A stretch of DNA of 37,000 bases from Cryptomeria japonica (taxonomy: Eukaryota; Streptophyta; Pinopsida; Cupressales; Cupressaceae). Positions 30,581 through 37,000 of the stretch are shown here, piece by piece; the first letter of the stretch is position 1, and the number at the start of each line of letters is the position of its first letter. The position numbers and the translations under genes are program-made. Under the pieces are notes generated by a model. That model had not been told where the DNA came from and made no database searches. It saw only the letters and a program-made list of their open reading frames with translations. The stretch lies in assembly GCF_030272615.1 (NCBI RefSeq), contig NC_081413.1, positions 101,286,239 to 101,323,238 of the forward strand. The letters run 5' to 3'.

Positions 30581-31688
30581 TGTAGTGTCCTAAATTGCGC
30601 CTAGTGCATTTATGACACTTATGCATGGTGCTCGGTGCATTAATGAAAAACTCATAATAAAAACCCCATCATTTTGACATCATGGGCCCCGAAGCCCCCA
30701 TTTTCCCTGGAACCCTATTTGTGCCTATCTTTGTGAAGATGACAACATGCCACGCTAACGTCCTGATAGATTCACAGAATCTCGCATCCTGTAGTTAGTT
30801 AGACGCCTTCCAACACATGTCCCTTGGCTTGCTTTTGGCTGTAATGACTCTCTACGCTTCTTTCCAGTTTTAAAAGCCCTTCTTTGCTCATTTGAAAGGG
30901 TTCCTCAAGATTTTTTGGTCTCTCTCTCTATGCTCTCTTGAATACTCTACAAGCATTATCAAACTATCTCTATTTTCAACACTCTTGCAACCATCTTGCA
31001 ACAACAAGCACATATCTTGAGCTTCATCACCCTCGTATCTCAAAAAGAGGTGTTTGGCTACATGCCTTGTCTTCTCTTTATCATTTATCTATCTTTTATC
31101 ATTTCATGCAATTTATCTATCATATTTGTAAATGTATTTATCATCTAGGTGCATTTAGCTTATCGATATATCATTTTTGTCTATTTGCAATAGGGTTTGC
31201 TTCCATTAAGGAGAGTATAGTTTCTATTTGTATTTTATCATTTTATCTTTTATCCAATCTATCTATTTGGCTATTCGTGGAGGTGGAAACACCAAAACAA
31301 GGGTATATCTAAGGAAGACACCTATACAACACCAACATTTTCTCTCCATCTTTGTGTATGCAAGTGACAAACAGGTTATGCGCAACCAAAGAGGTTCGTT
31401 GTAAACGTTTCCTAGGATTCCATGTTCTCTAGTTGTACAGACGCAACGCACCACACTAGCGTCTGTGCACCATGTTTCGTATGAGAATTGAGACCTCCTC
31501 ATTTCTCTTGTATAATCTGCTCTTAGTTTAGATTCTTGTATTTCATCATTTCTATCTTTTAATCATTCAATTATTTCTCTATTAGTATATTTTTATTTTG
31601 TTATCCCGTGGCTCACCCTTAGCGCTAGTATAAGTGAGAAAGCGACAGATTGATTTTTTCTCTAGGATTTATCATCTTAGAGGTAACA
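30581..31688 (+). repeat. 5' LTR of a Tat-like gypsy element
   Basis: It begins TGTAGTGTCCTAAATTGCGC at 30581. The end is taken at GAGGTAACA (31688), just before the coding region; this edge is approximate. It contains GAGGTGGAAACACCAAAACA and GACACCTATACAACACC (31279-31332), shared with two other LTR-like regions. There is no 3' partner in the window because the element is broken at 34630. Confidence 0.6.
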
Positions 31689-31710
31689 AATCCCCTCCTC
31701 TAAATTTCGG

Positions 31711-32450
31711 TGAACTTGACATGATTGCCCAATTCCAGATCTCTTCCTCTTGGAGTTTGATTCTTTTGACAAGGCATTCTCTAAAGATGACTTCGATATG
31801 TTGGATGAAGTTTTAGATGACTTCTTAGAAGCACCTCTCTCCAAGACAGATGTAAAAGAAGTATCACCCTCCACAACATCCTCATTTGAAGATCAAAAGT
31901 TCGTGAATGTTATTGTTTTTTTCGTGGCTCCTCAAAGACCTAAGAGACCTTACATCCATGTGACTACAACAAGTCCTTCTCCAAAGAAAGTCAAAACCAC
32001 TAATGGAAAACCTTTCAAAGGAGAAAATTATGATTTATATTCTAAGTTTATGCAATCTAAACAATCATCTTACAATACCATTGCTTTTATAATAATTGGA
32101 GAAATAAGCAGACTCTCGATCAACCACACGTCTCTTTACCACCTTCTTAGCTTAGTCTTCCTAAAACACATTTATTGGAAGATAAACGAACTAGTGACTA
32201 TGATCTTATCGAACAACCCAAGGTTACTCCGACTAAGATCTCACTATGGGATTTGCTTCAAATTGCTCTGGTGTATCAAGGTATGCTACATGAAGCTTTG
32301 GAAAAGATCTTATTGCCTTCTTTTGCGAGGCTAACGGATGTGAATGCGTTGATGGATCATATTCGTGTGGATTCACAAAATATTACTTTCTATCCCCATG
32401 AACTCCCACCTCTAGAAGTAAAAAATTTGGTAGATCCTCTAATGTAATTG
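31711..32450 (+). pseudogene. Tat-like gag/linker region
   Basis: Frames from 31750 (EFDSFDKAFSKDDFDMLDEV, RPKRPYIHVTTTSPSPKKVK) and 32175 (TSDYDLIEQPKVTPTKISLW, then LLQIALVYQGMLHEAL) are shifted relative to each other at about 32100-32180. The second resembles the stretch before the protease in plant Tat-lineage gypsy elements (YD.I.QL...PAKISL.DLL). NITFYPHELPP ends the block. A normal gag core is not seen and may be deleted. Confidence 0.6.
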
Positions 32451-33016
32451 TTCATGCCAATGGCATGGGTATTAGGAAAACACTTGTTGATACAGGCTCT
32501 TCACTTAATGTTTGTATCTTGGATCTATTATTAAAGATCAAGGTGGATCCAAACACCTTGGCAAATTCTTCCTTGTTTATTTGAGGATTCAATAACAGTA
32601 CTAGAACTGTTTTAGGAACGACCATACTATCCTTGAAGGTTGGCCCTGTTACTATTGCAACCCTTGTACATGTGATGCGAGGTCCTTTGTCTTATAATCT
32701 GGTTTTGGGTAGACCATGGCTTCACGCTTTGGGAGCTGTATCTTCTACACTTCATGGATATGTAAAGTTTGTAGCTAATAACCAAGTTGTCACAATCATG
32801 GCTAACCCTAAAGCTATGCACCTTTGTCAAATAGCAGCAGTTGGTCCAGCCTTGGTTGCACCTTCTTTTCAAAATTATGTACCTACGTTATCCTCTTTTG
32901 TCCCATCCCCTAAAAAGGAAGAGTGGAAGAGTGAGGAAATTTTGAAGGAGGAAGTCTCTGAAAAGAAAGATCTCATGAAGGAGGAACTACCTAGGGAGCA
33001 GGATTCTCTAAGATAA
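32451..33016 (+). pseudogene. Tat-like aspartic protease and charged tail
   Basis: GIRKTLVDTGSSLNVCILDL holds the DTG catalytic motif (Asp codon 32489-32491). A TGA and frame changes follow near 32581. The frame from 32633 shows YNLVLGRPWLHALGAVSSTL and HGYVKFVANNQVV, a hallmark of protease ends in the Tat branch of Ty3/gypsy. The tail is Lys/Glu-rich (KKEEWKSEEILKEEVSEKKD) and ends with a stop at 33014-33016. Confidence 0.8.
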
Positions 33017-33216
33017 GACTCCCCAAAAGAAGACCTCCTCAAAGTACAAGCCTCAGAGTCTACTCCTAAAAAACCATCTTCAACTAAATCATCCTCTCCA
33101 TCCAAAAGAAATGCATGCTTGGGTGACGATTGGGGTTCCTTAGATTTCACTAACACTCATGTTGGTGAATACAAGGTGGATCCCGTCCCCCTGAATTTTC
33201 CTAAGTTTCATTCACT

Positions 33217-33460
33217 TTGGCTACAAAAGATGACTATGTGTCTATAAATCCGGTTGATGCTTACCATGTTGATCACCTTTTCTATACAAAACCTCCTTCA
33301 TTTAAAGAATTGCATGATATTTATGGTCCTGGATATAAGCTCGTATCACAACTTGGTTATGATGGAAAAGGTTGTGGACCTAATGAACAAGGTATTTAAA
33401 TTCCTTTGCAGATTGAACCTCGTCACCATAATATTGGACTAGCATATTGCCATACGGGTT
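33217..33460 (+). pseudogene. G-patch domain of the Tat-like polyprotein
   Basis: YGPGYKLVSQLGYDGKGCGP followed by NEQG (33325-33396) fits a G-patch, a glycine-rich nucleic-acid-binding motif known between protease and RT in several plant gypsy elements. It is stopped at 33397-33399 but continues in frame (IPLQIEPRHHNIGLAY). It lies between protease and RT, as expected. Confidence 0.65.
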
Positions 33461-33839
33461 GAAGGATGAAACTATGGTTAACTATTAACATGATTTCTGT
33501 TGACCCTCTTCTCCTTAAGCTTATTCATCCGGAACTTATTGATAACACAACGTTGCCTAATGAAGTTCCCTTGGAAATTTTTCCTTTGGAAGAATCCTTG
33601 AAGGAATTTCTAGGTGCATATGATGAATTGCCCTCTTATCATCATAAATGTTAATTCTCTTATTATTTAAATACCCAAGCGTATTTTGGTAAATCCATTG
33701 AACAGGGCGCACCCTTATCTTATAACGAGGAGAAAATACCCATGTCTCATCCAGAAGACCATAGTGTACTCCTTGGTGAAGAGATTACTGATGTCAATAT
33801 GAGTGACAAAGCTCCTGGTAAGGTCATCGAAGTCAAGAA

Positions 33840-34630
33840 GTGTTTATCCCCAAAGAGTTCAAAGAGCATTCTGATCTTTTGCATCAGTTCCCTGACATCT
33901 TTTCTTGGTCTTATGAGGAAATGCCAAGGATTGATGAGTCGATTGTGGCACATAACATTGTACTAAGACCTGATGCTAAACCTGTGAAATAGAAGATTTG
34001 AAAGATGAATCCTAAGGTGGCTTTATTAGTCAATAAAGAGATAGAAAAGCTCTTAAAGGTTGGTTTTATCCGTCCTATTGAATATTCACCTTAGATCTCA
34101 AACATTCTTCCAGTTAGAAAAGCTGATGGTCGAATTTGTATTTGCATTGATTTTTGGGATGTGAATAAAGCTTCTCTCAAAGATTATTTTCCACTCCTGA
34201 ACATTGACATGATCGTAGATTCAACCGCAGGTTATGCTTTGCTCTCTTTTATGGATTGTTTTTTAGGGTACAATCAGATTCATATTAATCCAGAAGACCA
34301 ATATAAAAACACCTTCACAACTCCTTGGGGAACCTTTACTATGTTATTGAATATTGTTTGGGTTGAAGAATGCAGGACAAACCTATCAACGAGCTATGAC
34401 ATTGATATTCCATGATTTCATCCATAAAATCTTAGAAGATTATGTCAATGATATCTTTGTGAAATCTGTTTCTCGTCAAGCACATATTGAGAATATTCGA
34501 TTAGTATTTGAAAGGCTTCCATAATACAAGATGAGATTGAATCCCCTTAAATGTGTTTTTGGTGTGGATGTCGGGAAACTTTTAGGATTCATTGTTCTCC
34601 CATTAAGGAATTGAAATAGATACTAATAAG
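33840..34630 (+). pseudogene. Tat-like reverse transcriptase, broken by insertion
   Basis: RT motifs appear in order over three frames: LHQFPDIFSWSYEEMPRIDE; KADGRICICIDFWDVNKASL; DSTAGYALLSFMDCFLGYNQ with the first catalytic Asp at 34254-34256; TTPWGTFT; then EDYVNDIFVKS and PLKCVFGVDVGKLLGFIV. The catalytic YVDD box reads YVND (34441-34452), so an essential Asp is Asn. Several TAG/TAA stops and at least two frameshifts are present. Similarity ends exactly at 34630, where a copia-type LTR begins. Confidence 0.85.
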
Positions 34631-35827
34631 TGTTGGCATTTTTTATGATGTTGTTGTGATTGTCATTGATGGACACACACTTGCTTTGAGATCACTTTTT
34701 GTATGTATGAGTTATGCTCAACCGGTATTTGTTCCAACCAGTATTATGTATTATAGTCTTTAGACTATCAGTGTTTTGCAGAAAGTGTATACCGATCCCA
34801 AGCAGTATGAAGGCCTCAAGCGGTTTGAGGATCCCAAAGCGGTATGAAGAAACAAAATGGTTGTTATCATTTCTCCCAGTCTTCATTTTGGCAAAATGGT
34901 AATTGGTAAAATGTGAGAACCGGTAATTGGTAAAATATGTGAACCGGTAATAGGTAAATGTATGAACCGGTATTACTCTGTGATGAGTTACCAACTGGTA
35001 TTATTTTTGTGATGAGTTATCATCCACCGACACTTTGGTGGTGATTCTGTGTCATGTTACCAAATGTGTCTAGATGCACTGAACCTAGGAACTTGCAATG
35101 TAATGCTATTGGACCAACATGAAATCTGATTCCTTTATAAGGACATCATGTCTAGGGTTTTAGTTGGTCATAAGGGTTTTAGGTGGTTGATGAGGTTTTT
35201 GCATGTGCGATCACAAAAGAAGATTAGGTCTATGTGAAGAAACAGAGTGTGGAGATTTTGAAGACTGAAGTAATACTGAAATGCAATAACAATGAGTTAT
35301 CAAGGATCTAACCAAGCATACTATGCTAGTATTTAGATCACTCACTTGTTGATTACTCACATCTTCGACAAGTCTGTAACCCTTAACCGGGTAGGCCTGG
35401 AAAAGCCTTTGTAAATCCTCTAACAAGGTGGTTCATAACTATGGATCTAAAATCCTCTCACAGGGTAGTCTTTAATCGGACTTATCTCCTAACAAAGATT
35501 GAGATTCCTAATAGGAGTTGTTCTGGTAAATAACATTTTATGACCTTAACTAGTCTAACCTTAACCGGTCTGGTTACTATTCTGTAGATAGTTACTTGTG
35601 AGTTTCATCTCACCGTGGTTTTTCCCATTTGGGTTTCCACGTCAAAATCTCTTGTGCTATGGTGATTGTGCTTCTGTGGGTGAATGCCTTATTTGTTGTT
35701 TGGTTTGCATTTGTGTTAACCGGTTTGTTAGTAAAATTGTTATACCAGTTTACTGCTAAACTGTTTAAGTGTTTAAATTTAGTTATTATTGGTATACTAA
35801 TTCACCCCCCCCTCTTAGTATTCATCA
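34631..35827 (+). repeat. 5' LTR of a second coiled-coil/zinc-knuckle element
   Basis: It starts TGTTGGCATTTTTTATG and ends TTAGTATTCATCA, followed by the primer site TTGGTATTAGAGCC. The copia-type words CCGTGGTTTTTCCCATTTGG (about 35613) and TTCACCCCCCCCT (about 35801) are present. It contains a short-period repeat GTGAACCGGTAAT(A/T)GGTAAA at about 34914-34970. Target duplication cannot be checked because the 3' end is outside; the left flank is ATAAG. Confidence 0.8.
35134..35142 (+). promoter_or_regulatory. Probable TATA box
   Basis: TTTATAAGG lies about 500 bases into the LTR, followed by GACATCATG. The position and context suit an LTR promoter. Confidence 0.45.
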
Positions 35828-35828
35828 A

Positions 35829-35842
35829 TTGGTATTAGAGCC
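35829..35842 (+). other. Primer binding site, tRNA-iMet type, one mismatch
   Basis: TTGGTATTAGAGCC lies one base after the LTR end, with T for C at the eighth base compared with the site at 6274. Confidence 0.8.
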
Positions 35843-35877
35843 AAGCTTTCTATAAGTCTAACCACTTGGAAGGAGAT

Positions 35878-37000
35878 ATGGGGGAATACACTATGAGGGA
35901 ACTTACTCATCATCTCACTCAGACTGAGAAAGCCTTTGATGAACTCAAAGTCAAATATAAAGCCTCTCTAGCAAAGAGAAGAGAGCATGCTGAGAAACTG
36001 ATGGAGCTTACTGAAAATAGTTCTTCTGATGAAGCAAACATGGAAGCCCTAGCTGAAGAGGTTGAAAAATTGAATGAATCTAATGCTAACCTAAGAAGGG
36101 AACTAGAAGGAATGACTATCAGAATGTGTCAAGAGCTTGAGAATCGGAGGAAAGCTGAAGATATGGTAAAAGACAAAGATCATGAGATCTCCAAGCTGAA
36201 GCAAGAAATCAATGCACTTACCGCTCATCTCCAAGAGAGTAAAGTGGAAAAAGAAGAAATGCAAGGTGAACTAAATATGGCTATTTCTAAGAATGCGACC
36301 TTGAAGGAATCCAATGCTGCTATTTTCAAAGAACTCACTGAGTCAAAGGAAATACTTGCCAAATTCAATAAGAGCACTGTTAAGCTAGAACAAAAGCTTG
36401 AATCAGCAAAACCGGTGAAGAATACCACTAGACTTGGTTTTTCTGGTTATGAGGAAGTTGAGACCTCTGGAACAAAAGATGGAGCATCAAAGAAGCAACT
36501 GACACCAAAGGATAAAGGTAAGAAAAAGTTCAAACCTATTTGCTTTAATTTTCTCAAGGAAGGACACACTGCCAATGAATGTAGAAGTAAGGCTTACAAT
36601 AATTTTCCCTACTTTATAAACAATAAGCTTAGATCCAATAGATGCAATGGTAACTGTTATGCATGCAATGAGTTTGGGCATAGAGAATTTGAGTGCAGGT
36701 CTGTTATACACAACACTGGAAGATATCCTCAAAGGATTCAAGGAGTTTTTCTTGAATCCTCTGTGAACCGGAATCCAAACCAGTATAATGACTATAACCA
36801 TCAGTCAGGTGGTGGTGGCTATCAAGCGGCAACCAGTTGGAGAGCAACCTATTTGATTTGTCATGGTAGTGATCACACTGCTAAAACATGTAGGAGGAAG
36901 AATGGTAGAATGAATAATGGACCATGGAGATCACCTGGAATGGTTTGCTATCATTGCAACAAATCGGGACACCCTGCTAGAACCTGCAGAATGAGAAAGA
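35878..37000 (+). CDS. ORF1 homologue: coiled coil plus four zinc knuckles (partial)
   Basis: It is open from ATG 35878 (MGEYTMRELTHHLTQTEKAF) to the window end, 374 codons with no stop, the only long frame in the window that looks intact. Residues about 1-180 are a charged coiled coil. There are then four zinc knuckles or variants: CFNFLKEGHTANEC (second Cys is Phe, from 36541), CYACNEFGHREFEC (complete), a degenerate LICHGSDHTAKTC, and CYHCNKSGHPARTC (complete, about 36949). The plan equals that of ORF1 at 6344, with low residue identity. By inference it is a Gag-like RNA-binding, self-assembling protein. What lies downstream (pol or an ORF2) cannot be seen. Confidence 0.85.
   Translation, partial: MGEYTMRELTHHLTQTEKAFDELKVKYKASLAKRREHAEKLMELTENSSSDEANMEALAEEVEKLNESNANLRRELEGMTIRMCQELENRRKAEDMVKDKDHEISKLKQEINALTAHLQESKVEKEEMQGELNMAISKNATLKESNAAIFKELTESKEILAKFNKSTVKLEQKLESAKPVKNTTRLGFSGYEEVETSGTKDGASKKQLTPKDKGKKKFKPICFNFLKEGHTANECRSKAYNNFPYFINNKLRSNRCNGNCYACNEFGHREFECRSVIHNTGRYPQRIQGVFLESSVNRNPNQYNDYNHQSGGGGYQAATSWRATYLICHGSDHTAKTCRRKNGRMNNGPWRSPGMVCYHCNKSGHPARTCRMRK

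Noticed and set aside
30435-30626. 63-codon minus-strand ORF
   Set aside because: It spans the junction between the LINE-like piece and the Tat-like LTR, so it cannot be an ancestral gene.

Overview
The window looks like intergenic DNA from a large, repeat-rich plant nuclear genome. A gymnosperm is my best guess, but that is inference: it rests on the density of old nested LTR retrotransposons and the absence of any recognisable host gene. I see no host gene, tRNA, rRNA or CRISPR array. Nearly everything I can place is a retroelement, on both strands, inserted into one another and decayed by stops and frameshifts.

Layout. (1) 1-13622: a rearranged array of Ty3/gypsy chromovirus pieces. An LTR (type alpha, 485-1363) runs straight into RNase H, integrase and chromodomain remnants (1364-3243). 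A second LTR (type beta, 3275-4138, carrying a (TA)n tract) is followed by gag and protease (4276-5571, resuming at 11200-11870), then another beta LTR (11910-12720), then an inverted alpha LTR (12747-13622). (2) 5570-11199: an LTR element with copia-like LTR, PBS and PPT, inserted in the gypsy protease region. It has no pol. It carries a coiled-coil/zinc-knuckle ORF1 and a long unknown ORF2 of about 1,070 codons. It has one LTR only and is flanked by a 111-bp duplication of the host element. (3) 13623-16378: a decayed ORF of unknown type and AT-rich sequence. (4) 16379-24098: a Ty1/copia element on the minus strand with both LTRs and a perfect 5-bp target duplication, itself hit by a 1684-bp solo LTR with its own 5-bp duplication. 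(5) 24099-30580: AT-rich remnants, a minus-strand gypsy-like LTR pair with non-coding interior, a solo LTR inside it with a 5-bp duplication, and a probable LINE 3' end. (6) 30581-34630: the 5' part of a Ty3/gypsy element resembling the Tat lineage (LTR, protease, G-patch, RT), broken in RT by (7) 34631-37000, a second copia-type LTR followed by an open coiled-coil/zinc-knuckle ORF that runs off the window end.

The most interesting part is the 5570-11199 element together with its relative at 34631-37000. They suggest a family of LTR elements whose first protein is a coiled coil plus four zinc knuckles. In the first copy this is followed, in place of pol, by a second ORF with a possible promoter of its own. 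Its insertion geometry is also abnormal: one LTR, a 3' edge exactly at the polypurine tract, and a 111-bp flanking duplication. No protein in the window except the truncated last ORF appears intact. Many of the in-frame stops fall where C-to-T change of CAG, CAA or CGA codons would explain them.
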